DNA of 5,720 nt, taken from assembly GCA_903827085.1 (NCBI GenBank), contig CAIKHC010000317.1:1-5720 (forward strand). Direction: 5' to 3'. The notes below the pieces were generated by a model that worked only from the letters and a program-made list of their open reading frames with translations, had not been told where the DNA came from and did not search any database. This document shows, in pieces, positions 1 to 5,393 of the stretch (the first letter of the stretch is position 1; each line of letters opens with the position of its first letter). A program made the translations under genes and the position numbers. Origin of the DNA: an uncultured Candidatus Nemicrothrix sp. Lineage in GTDB: Bacteria; Actinomycetota; Acidimicrobiia; Acidimicrobiales; Acidimicrobilacustridaceae.

Positions 1-656
1 CCGCCCTGAACGGGGGCAATGAGCAACGCAGCGATCACGGCCAACAAACCACCAAGGGCCCAGACCTTGGTCGATACCGATCGTATGGAGATGCCGGCGA
101 GTTGTGCTGACGCAGAATTATCGGCAGTTGCTCGAACTTGGCGACCAAACTTCGATTTCTGAAGCAAAAGTGTGAGGCCGAGCATCAGGAGCGGAACAGC
201 GATGACGATAGTGATCATTGGTCCGGTGACAGTCACCCCGAATGGTTCCCAACTGCCACTCAGAATGACTGGGTAGCTGACACCCGCTACGTCACCTTCG
301 GGAATTGGAAGGCGAAGTTGGAGCAACTGGATGAGCTGAGTGAGTCCCAAGGTCGCGACAAAAAGCAGGAGCCTCGGCTGAGTGAACAATCGCCGCAGGA
401 TCAGTTCAGAAGCGACACCAAGAAGTACGCCGGCACCTAAGGCAATGGGCATGGACCAGACGTAAGGAATCCCGTATTCGATGTACAGCAGCGCCATGGC
501 GTAACCGCCAAATGCACCGATCTGTCCTTGAGCAAAGTTGATGACGCCAGTGGCCCGGAAGATAAGGACGAGGCCGAATGCTACGAGGGCATAGACCAAT
601 CCCTGAATGAATCCGGAGAAGATGATGTCTCCGCTGATTGTGAGTCCGAACATCAT
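1..656 (-). CDS. LivH-type branched-chain amino acid ABC transporter permease (partial, C-terminus beyond left edge)
   Basis: Membrane permease of a Liv/HAAT-type ABC importer, which would form the transmembrane channel with a LivM-type partner. My reading of the minus strand from 656 gives 218 residues with no stop before the edge; full LivH proteins are about 290-310 residues, so roughly a quarter is missing. Hydrophobic segments lie near residues 11-33, 45-60, 64-83, 96-113, 143-165 and 198-215. Family hallmarks are the ATGVINFAQGQIGAFGGY stretch (residues 35-52) and the cytoplasmic loop GRQVRATADNSASAQLAGI (171-189), which contacts the ATPases in this family. Two ATGs stand in tandem (656 and 653). 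The first is preferred because GGAGAGGG (minus strand, 673-666) lies nine bases upstream, inside the end of the preceding gene. Only two bases separate it from that gene's TGA, so translational coupling in one operon is very likely. Substrate cannot be deduced. Confidence 0.9.
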   Translation of the reverse strand, partial: MMFGLTISGDIIFSGFIQGLVYALVAFGLVLIFRATGVINFAQGQIGAFGGYAMALLYIEYGIPYVWSMPIALGAGVLLGVASELILRRLFTQPRLLLFVATLGLTQLIQLLQLRLPIPEGDVAGVSYPVILSGSWEPFGVTVTGPMITIVIAVPLLMLGLTLLLQKSKFGRQVRATADNSASAQLAGISIRSVSTKVWALGGLLAVIAALLIAPVQG

Positions 657-658
657 GA

Positions 659-2875
659 TCAGGCACCCTCTCCGCTAAGGAATACAGCACGCAGGAGGTC
701 ATCGCGCTCCAAGAGTTCTTGGGCTGGACCTTCGAACTTCACTTGACCACGCTCCATGAAGACTGCTCGATCAGCGACCGCCAATGCGACGTTGACTGAC
801 TGTTCGACAAGCACCATCGTTGTGCCCTGCTCTTTCAATTTCTCCACGATGCCGAGCAAGCGCTGGACGACGATCGGTGCGAGTCCGAGCGACAATTCGT
901 CGATCAGAAGCAGTTCGGGTTCAAGCATGATTGCTTTGCCAAGAGCAAGCATCTGCTGCTGACCGCCGGAGAGCGAACCGGCTCTTGAATCAACGAGGTG
1001 AAGAAGTTCTGGGAAGACCGCAAAGGTCTCCTCGATTCTCTCGGCTCGTTTCTCCTTGTCCTCGATGAGCTCACTCCAAATTTCCAGATTCTCCGAAACC
1101 GTCATAGATGGGAAAACGGCTTCGCCACCCGGGATCTGCATCATGCCGAGCGCAACTCGGTACTGCGGATCAACGAGGGTGATGGTGCGCCCATTCATAC
1201 GAATAACGCCGCGGTCGGGATTGAGCAACCCGCTGATTGACCTGAGGATGGTTGACTTTCCAGCTCCGTTCGTGCCGAGAAGAGCAAGGCATTCGCCCCG
1301 CTTTACTTCGAAGCTGACATCGAAAAGAACCTGAAGGGTTCCGTACGATGCATCAACATTGCGAACCTGGAGCATCGGAATGTTCTCGGGGTCGGCGGCC
1401 ATTCGTTTCTGCTCTTCTTGCATTTCGATCAATTCAGAAACGGTCAGCGAGATGTCACGCTTCATATAGCGGGATCCGTAAATGATCATCAGCCCACCGA
1501 TGAGTGTCGCAACGGGAATGACGACCGTGAGAGCCGTGCGCTGTCCGAATGCGTCGGAGAACGCTCCGGTGAGAAGGCCGCCAAAGAAACCACCCATAAG
1601 GAAGATGTAGACACCCACCATTGAGAACGCTTGAGCTCTCATTTGGTAGGGAACAACCGCAGAGATCGTTGGCCCGAGTTGGGTGAAGGCCATGCCTTGG
1701 CATGCGTTGCCAATGGCAAAGAATGCGATCAGGATTGCTGCCTGCTGGAAACGGAGTCCGACCGTCAGGAAAAATCCATACATCAGGATTGATGCGCCCA
1801 TGAGTTTGAGGGCCGAGGGTGGATTTCTGCGGAAGAGGCGCTCTCCATAACGACCAGCGATCGGAATCGCAATTACCGACACCGACCAAGTGATCGACAT
1901 GATCCAACCGCGTTGGAAAGCGCCGTACCCGTACACGTCTTTCATGAGCAGATTGAAAGTGGCGGGAACGGCAACAAGTGCAAAACCCAGCACACCAATG
2001 CCGACGATCAAAAAGTAAAAAGTCCGAACTTTTTTGAGTCTTGCCATTGCGGCACTGAGTCGAACGGGGCCATCAAGATTTTCGGTCTCAGTGATGTCCT
2101 CGCCAAAAACAGCTTCTTGTTCGTTGCGTCCGCGCTTGGGCTCGCGCTTGAAGGCGAACGCAATTGCGAGTCCCACAGCGGGAAATCCGAACATCCAAAA
2201 CACCCAGCGCCAGTCACCGGCTTGATCGCCGGCGATGAGGACAATTCCGCCAGCGACGATTGGCCCTACAACTTGACCGATTGGTCGGCCCAGAGTCTGG
2301 GCGGCGAACATGCGCGTACGGACCCCGATCGGATATTGATCGGCGATCAATGACGGGGTGATCGGGATATTCGCTGACTTGCCAATTCCTGTTCCTGCGG
2401 TACCGAAAGCCATCTGGAACGGGTTCACGATGAATCCGAGACCTACACCGCAAGCCCCCCAAACTGCAGTCGCAATACTCAGAACCTTTGTGCGGGAATA
2501 GCGGTCGGCGAGCCACGCAAATGGCAACGACGCAAGCACCAGCACGACGCCGCCAAAACTGATGAGACCGAGAAGCGTCGTATCGGAGATATCAAGCGAC
2601 TCTTGAATGTCGGGACCGAGGACGAGGAGGGCCACGGTCTGAAACTCTTCAACCACAATAAGAAGGAGCAGGAGGACGATCATCGAGACGCCTCCCTGTT
2701 TTAGGCCCTCGCTGAGGCGCATCCCTTTTCCGCCGACTCCAGGCAGAAGGTCATCGGGAAGTACCACGACCTCTTCCTTGGCGGCCGCAAGGCGTTGCTG
2801 CTCTTCCTCAAAGATCACAGAGGTCAGGCTCGACAAACCCTGGCCGTTTGCGCTCTCATCCTCGGTTCCTGGCAT
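659..2875 (-). CDS. MFS transporter fused to a LivF-type ABC ATPase (738 aa)
   Basis: One uninterrupted frame joins two normally separate transporter parts. Residues 1-60 are a polar, probably cytosolic tail. Residues about 65-467 hold some 12 hydrophobic helices, with an MFS motif A between helices 2 and 3 (LADRYSRTK, 122-130) and a long central loop (244-284). Residues 468-500 form a charged linker. Residues 501-738 are a full LivF-like ATPase: Walker A GTNGAGKST (534-542), signature LSGGQQQ (635-641), Walker B LLLIDE (655-660), D-loop LSLGLAP, and LVEQ in the switch region as usual for LivF. The Q-loop position is Gly583 where LivF has Glu. Even helix number puts both ends inside the cell, so the fusion is topologically sensible. 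The ATG at 2875 is chosen because GAGGAG lies four bases upstream; the in-frame GTG at 2980 has no such site and falls inside a palindrome. Next to LivH and divergent from a binding protein, it probably supplies ATPase activity to that importer. The MFS role is unknown. Confidence 0.9.
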   Translation of the reverse strand: MPGTEDESANGQGLSSLTSVIFEEEQQRLAAAKEEVVVLPDDLLPGVGGKGMRLSEGLKQGGVSMIVLLLLLIVVEEFQTVALLVLGPDIQESLDISDTTLLGLISFGGVVLVLASLPFAWLADRYSRTKVLSIATAVWGACGVGLGFIVNPFQMAFGTAGTGIGKSANIPITPSLIADQYPIGVRTRMFAAQTLGRPIGQVVGPIVAGGIVLIAGDQAGDWRWVFWMFGFPAVGLAIAFAFKREPKRGRNEQEAVFGEDITETENLDGPVRLSAAMARLKKVRTFYFLIVGIGVLGFALVAVPATFNLLMKDVYGYGAFQRGWIMSITWSVSVIAIPIAGRYGERLFRRNPPSALKLMGASILMYGFFLTVGLRFQQAAILIAFFAIGNACQGMAFTQLGPTISAVVPYQMRAQAFSMVGVYIFLMGGFFGGLLTGAFSDAFGQRTALTVVIPVATLIGGLMIIYGSRYMKRDISLTVSELIEMQEEQKRMAADPENIPMLQVRNVDASYGTLQVLFDVSFEVKRGECLALLGTNGAGKSTILRSISGLLNPDRGVIRMNGRTITLVDPQYRVALGMMQIPGGEAVFPSMTVSENLEIWSELIEDKEKRAERIEETFAVFPELLHLVDSRAGSLSGGQQQMLALGKAIMLEPELLLIDELSLGLAPIVVQRLLGIVEKLKEQGTTMVLVEQSVNVALAVADRAVFMERGQVKFEGPAQELLERDDLLRAVFLSGEGA

Positions 2876-2879
2876 GACT

Positions 2880-2885
2880 CTCCTC
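2880..2885 (-). promoter_or_regulatory. Ribosome binding site of the MFS-LivF fusion gene
   Basis: GAGGAG on the minus strand lies four bases before the ATG at 2875. It decides the start: without it the frame could be extended 35 residues upstream to a GTG at 2980, where the extra sequence does not look like the conserved protein and overlaps the CRP-like palindrome. Confidence 0.75.
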
Positions 2886-2899
2886 GTTCTTTGCCTCAA

Positions 2900-2930
2900 G
2901 GGGCATGCGACCGCGAGTGTCCAATGCCCC
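2900..2930 (-). promoter_or_regulatory. Possible leader hairpin upstream of the fusion gene
   Basis: GGGGCAT (2900-2906) and ATGCCCC (2924-2930) are a perfect 7-bp inverted repeat around 17 bases. In the minus-strand transcript the stem would end 24 bases before the start codon, just upstream of the Shine-Dalgarno sequence. No T-run follows on the minus strand, so it is not an obvious terminator. It could influence mRNA stability or translation, or be chance in G-rich DNA. Confidence 0.3.
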
Positions 2931-2943
2931 AAACCCCACCGGA

Positions 2944-3005
2944 AACCTAGCGGAAGATCGGAGGGGGTGACTTCAGTCACGCAGGGCGTTGGATCTTGCT
3001 ACAGT
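2944..3005. promoter_or_regulatory. Candidate divergent promoter pair
   Basis: TACAGT (3000-3005, plus) and TAGGTT (minus strand, 2949-2944) both fit the TANNNT form of a -10 element and face away from the palindrome at 2967-2980. They would give leaders of roughly 47 bases for the binding-protein gene and 60 bases for the fusion gene. Neither has a recognisable -35 hexamer at 17 bases, which would suit activator-dependent promoters. Hexamers this loose occur often by chance, so this is a suggestion only. Confidence 0.3.
2967..2980. promoter_or_regulatory. CRP/GlxR-like palindrome in the divergent intergenic region
   Basis: GTGACTTCAGTCAC is a perfect 6-bp inverted repeat around TC and reads as GTGA-N6-TCAC, the core of the CRP-family consensus TGTGA-N6-TCACA; the outermost T and A of the consensus are absent. 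It sits near the middle of the 183-base space between two divergent transporter genes, about 38 bases before either candidate start point, close to where activating CRP-family proteins bind. That cAMP-responsive (CRP/GlxR-type) control exists here is inference. Confidence 0.45.
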
Positions 3006-3010
3006 TCCAG

Positions 3011-3028
3011 TTCTCGCAAATGTGAGAA
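3011..3028. promoter_or_regulatory. Second palindrome, operator candidate for the binding-protein gene
   Basis: TTCTCGCA and TGTGAGAA flank two A residues and pair at 7 of 8 positions. It lies 31 bases before the start codon at 3059 and would overlap or directly follow the transcription start predicted from TACAGT at 3000-3005. That position would suit a repressor operator; it could also form a short leader hairpin. The binding factor is not recognisable. Confidence 0.4.
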
Positions 3029-3044
3029 CCATCTCGAAATCCTC

Positions 3045-3053
3045 AGGGGGGGA
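3045..3053 (+). promoter_or_regulatory. Ribosome binding site of the binding-protein gene
   Basis: A run of A, seven G and A ends five bases before the ATG at 3059. It is long and G-rich rather than a classical AGGAGG, but correctly placed, and it supports the start that gives a complete lipoprotein signal peptide. Confidence 0.7.
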
Positions 3054-3058
3054 CCTTC

Positions 3059-4480
3059 ATGGCACGTTCAAGAACTTGGACTGCGGCAATTGCGGTTGTG
3101 TGTGCATTCACGCTCACAGCTGGCTTGGCTGCATGTTCCAGTAGTGATGGCGATTCGTCTGGCGGCGGTGGAAACACCACCGGTGTCACGGACACATCAA
3201 TCAGGATTGGTGTTGCTGTTTCCGATCTTGACGGTCTTCGGGCCGCAGGTATGGCCTTGGCTCCGGCTTTGACCACGCAGAACCTTTCAAAGCGCCTCAC
3301 ATCGTATTTCGATGAATGGAACGCTGCGGGCGGCATTAATGGCCGTCAGGTCGAAGGCGTAGTCATGACGTGGGACCCGGTGAAGCCAGCAACGGCTCAG
3401 AAGGTCTGCGATGACGCCACCATCAACACTCCGGTGTTTGCCATGATCAATTCCAACGGCATGGGCGCGAAGTACATCGAATGTATTGCTCAGGCCGGGG
3501 TGCCCATTCTCTTCGGTGACGTCGCTCCGCAGTCAGCTCATGACACCGGGTGGCTTACGACGATCTCTCCCTCAGCCGAGGTCAACGCGAAGTCGGGTAT
3601 CGATGCTGCAATCAAGTCGGGTCAGATCCCCAAGGGCGCCGCAGTTGGGCTCCTCAGTGGTAACGGTCCGGAGCACGTCGCTGCAGTAGCCGCTGCCAAG
3701 GGTTCACTCGAGGCCAACGGCAACAAAATTACTGTTGCGCAAATCAACACCCTTCAAGGTGACCCTGGGATTCAGAACACCGAATCTGCTGCTGCGGTAA
3801 ACACCTTTAAGGCCGCAAATGTCACGAACGTTGCCATTGCACTTCAGTTCACTGCTTCGAACGGTTTCTGGGACAACGCCGGAGGCAACAATTGGAAGTT
3901 CACATTCCTTGATGTTGCGTCGTCGATGTGCACGCCTTACGGCGGCAAGTCCCTTAAGCCATCGGCGGTGGGCGGAATTTGCTTCACCGTCTTCGGCGAT
4001 TCAGTGACTCCGGACGGCAAGCTCAAGCCGGAATCAGCATTTGAAAAAGAGTGCCGTGCCAAGTTTGATGCGCTTTCAGCAAATGATTTTGGTGGCGCCA
4101 AGTCATACCCGGGTGTTCCATCCGGTGAGACTCGCACTCTGCCTGATGGCACCAAGGTCAGTTCTGACGCCCCGCCGAATGAGTGCACCATCACGACTGT
4201 GATGAAGCGAGCACTTGATAAGGCTGGCAAGAATCTGACCCGTGAAAGCTTCATGAAGGCACTTCGTGGACTTGGCGAAGTAGAAATCGCCAATGGCTCG
4301 AACGGAGTTGGCTCGCAAAAAGAAGGAAAGACCTACCTTGCGAACACCACTCACGCCGTCAAGCTGACAGCGGCACCTACGGGTACTGCAAAGAATGCCA
4401 ATGGCACCTACAACGGTTGCCCAGTCGATGTTCAGTGCTGGGTACCGGTGGACACCACTTGGTATGACATCGCCTCGTAG
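3059..4480 (+). CDS. Branched-chain amino acid-type ABC transporter substrate-binding lipoprotein
   Basis: Extracytoplasmic solute receptor of the Peripla_BP_6/LivJ-like fold, 473 residues. Residues 1-25 are a signal peptide with a basic start and hydrophobic core, ending in lipobox LAAC with Cys26 as the lipidated residue. A Ser/Gly-rich tether (27-40) follows, then the binding fold from about residue 46 (IRIGVAVSDLDG). The stretch YFDEWNAAGGINGRQVEG (83-100) is the clearest family hallmark. It is somewhat longer than the roughly 370 residues of LivJ, including extra sequence in the 311-375 region. The mature part has eight further cysteines (117, 142, 291, 308, 332, 376, 454, 460), so disulfides are possible. 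It is transcribed away from the LivH and MFS-LivF genes across a shared control region and should serve them. Fold assignment is secure; the ligand (amino acid, urea, amide, aromatic acid or other) cannot be inferred. Confidence 0.92.
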   Translation: MARSRTWTAAIAVVCAFTLTAGLAACSSSDGDSSGGGGNTTGVTDTSIRIGVAVSDLDGLRAAGMALAPALTTQNLSKRLTSYFDEWNAAGGINGRQVEGVVMTWDPVKPATAQKVCDDATINTPVFAMINSNGMGAKYIECIAQAGVPILFGDVAPQSAHDTGWLTTISPSAEVNAKSGIDAAIKSGQIPKGAAVGLLSGNGPEHVAAVAAAKGSLEANGNKITVAQINTLQGDPGIQNTESAAAVNTFKAANVTNVAIALQFTASNGFWDNAGGNNWKFTFLDVASSMCTPYGGKSLKPSAVGGICFTVFGDSVTPDGKLKPESAFEKECRAKFDALSANDFGGAKSYPGVPSGETRTLPDGTKVSSDAPPNECTITTVMKRALDKAGKNLTRESFMKALRGLGEVEIANGSNGVGSQKEGKTYLANTTHAVKLTAAPTGTAKNANGTYNGCPVDVQCWVPVDTTWYDIAS

Positions 4481-4490
4481 TTCGCTACGA
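4475..4490 (+). other. Small UUCG hairpin overlapping the stop codon
   Basis: TCGTAG, loop TTCG and CTACGA form a perfect 6-bp stem whose left arm contains the TAG stop codon (4478-4480) of the binding-protein gene. It lies just upstream of the main terminator hairpin and could help protect the mRNA end; it is too short and has no T-run to terminate on its own. Confidence 0.45.
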
Positions 4491-4500
4491 AGTTGATCTG

Positions 4501-4538
4501 AAGAGGGCGTCGGCTTCGGCCGGCGCCCTCTTTGCGTT
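4501..4538 (+). terminator. Intrinsic terminator after the binding-protein gene
   Basis: AGAGGGCGTCGGC (4502-4514) pairs with GCCGGCGCCCTCT (4519-4531) over 13 bp with a single G-U wobble; A4501 and T4532 add one more pair. The loop is TTCG closed by C-G, an exceptionally stable tetraloop. The downstream tract TTTGCGTTT is T-rich though interrupted. It begins 20 bases past the stop and separates the importer gene from the next unit. Confidence 0.88.
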
Positions 4539-4570
4539 TGGCCTACTACCTTTCGTTTGGGAAGTCACTT

Positions 4571-4579
4571 GAGGGGGAG
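4571..4579 (+). promoter_or_regulatory. Ribosome binding site of the NIPSNAP-like gene
   Basis: GAGGGGGAG ends two bases before the ATG at 4582; its GAGGGG part has normal five-base spacing. The gene begins about 44 bases after the terminator, so a promoter should lie in or right after the terminator, but no convincing hexamers are visible. Confidence 0.65.
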
Positions 4580-4581
4580 CC

Positions 4582-5361
4582 ATGGCCAAGCGCAGCTTGT
4601 ACTTGCACGAGGTTGTCGATGTCGTTGGTCAAGGCCAGTACGACTACATGGAGCACTTGTGGCAGGACCCCGTGTTGCGCATGCCAGAGATGAACAACCT
4701 GCTTGGGTCGTTCTACGTGTGTGCGCAGGGCGGTGGCCGTTGGCCGCAGGTCATAAACATTTGGGACTGTGGCGACAAAGGCTGGGAGTCGTGGGGCCGC
4801 AATGTCGACCGATTGAACCTCAAACGACGCAACGCGTTCTACGGCGACTGGTGGGACAAAGCGTCACAATGGCGCAGCGGCGGCTTCGACCGGTTGCTTG
4901 CTGGCGTGCCAGGAAGTCCGACGACTGCCGACCTCGTCGAAAAGAACTTGAAAGGCACACTTTTCGTGCACGAGGTGCTTGACGTTCGTGCGGGCACGGC
5001 CCTCGAATTTCTCGCAGCCAACGTGGCCGAACGCGTTCCGTTGTGGCGCGAATACGAACATGAACCGGTCGGTTTGTACGAAGTCGTATCGAATGCGCAC
5101 GAGGTTGTCATGGTGTGGTCGACCAACATTCCGGCACAGATTCGCCTCCATCGCAATCGCGACACCGCTCTTGGCCTGTGTGACGAGGGTGAAGCTGATG
5201 ACCGCATCGTTGCGTGGGAGCGCCGCAGTGCCGAGTACACCGTCGGTGGAACGACGCACGTCATGACCCCACTACCGCGCACCATCGTTGGTCCCGACGA
5301 TTGGGAAGACGCGTCGCTCGAAATGTGGCTCGGTTCCGACGACACGCAACCGACTCTCTGA
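4582..5361 (+). CDS. NIPSNAP-like / dimeric alpha-beta barrel protein with internal duplication
   Basis: 259 residues with no signal peptide or membrane segment, so probably cytosolic. Two related halves each open with the same beta-strand: YLHEVVDV (7-14) and FVHEVLDV (128-135). Each is followed by a helix (about 17-27 and 138-150) and later strands, including INIWDC (59-63 region) and VVMVWS (175-180). This pattern fits two ferredoxin-like repeats as in NIPSNAP/EthD-type dimeric alpha-beta barrel proteins. The protein has 13 tryptophans (27, 54, 61, 68, 71, 90, 91, 97, 155, 179, 212, 241, 249), about 5% of residues. A strong Shine-Dalgarno fixes the start. It appears to form an operon with the dioxygenase gene 32 bases downstream, hinting at a shared catabolic role. 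The fold is a moderately sure reading; no catalytic residues can be named and the biochemical function is unknown. Confidence 0.7.
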   Translation: MAKRSLYLHEVVDVVGQGQYDYMEHLWQDPVLRMPEMNNLLGSFYVCAQGGGRWPQVINIWDCGDKGWESWGRNVDRLNLKRRNAFYGDWWDKASQWRSGGFDRLLAGVPGSPTTADLVEKNLKGTLFVHEVLDVRAGTALEFLAANVAERVPLWREYEHEPVGLYEVVSNAHEVVMVWSTNIPAQIRLHRNRDTALGLCDEGEADDRIVAWERRSAEYTVGGTTHVMTPLPRTIVGPDDWEDASLEMWLGSDDTQPTL

Positions 5362-5379
5362 CACACTCTGACCTGACCC

Positions 5380-5384
5380 GGAGG
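5380..5384 (+). promoter_or_regulatory. Ribosome binding site of the dioxygenase gene
   Basis: GGAGG lies nine bases before the GTG at 5394. An in-frame TTG at 5388 would have only three bases of spacing, so the GTG is preferred. Confidence 0.75.
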
Positions 5385-5393
5385 TATTTGAAC

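Noticed and set aside
138..746. Plus-strand open frames opposite the LivH gene
   Set aside because: The minus strand reads as a clear LivH permease through this whole stretch; the plus-strand frames are highly polar with no family resemblance.
1455..2353. Open frames of about 150 residues inside the MFS region on both strands
   Set aside because: They overlap the well-supported MFS coding frame, have low-complexity basic or acidic translations and no ribosome binding sites.
2876..2980. Extending the fusion gene to the GTG at 2980
   Set aside because: The extra 35 residues lack a Shine-Dalgarno site, overlap the CRP-like palindrome, and a good GAGGAG precedes the ATG at 2875.
2778..3272. A 164-codon plus-strand frame crossing the intergenic region
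   Set aside because: It covers the divergent promoter region and the starts of two well-supported genes in other frames, so it is not a gene.
4533..4570. Promoter of the NIPSNAP-like gene (TACCTT at 4547-4552 as -10)
   Set aside because: The matching -35 position falls inside the terminator stem with no resemblance to a -35 hexamer; too weak to annotate.
3059..5361. A base-composition break between the importer and the NIPSNAP-like gene as a sign of horizontal transfer
   Set aside because: Hand counts of third-position G/C gave 17 of 40 in the first 40 binding-protein codons but 32 of 40 in a block around codon 100, against 34 of 40 in the NIPSNAP-like gene start. The low value is limited to the signal-peptide end and does not mark a boundary.
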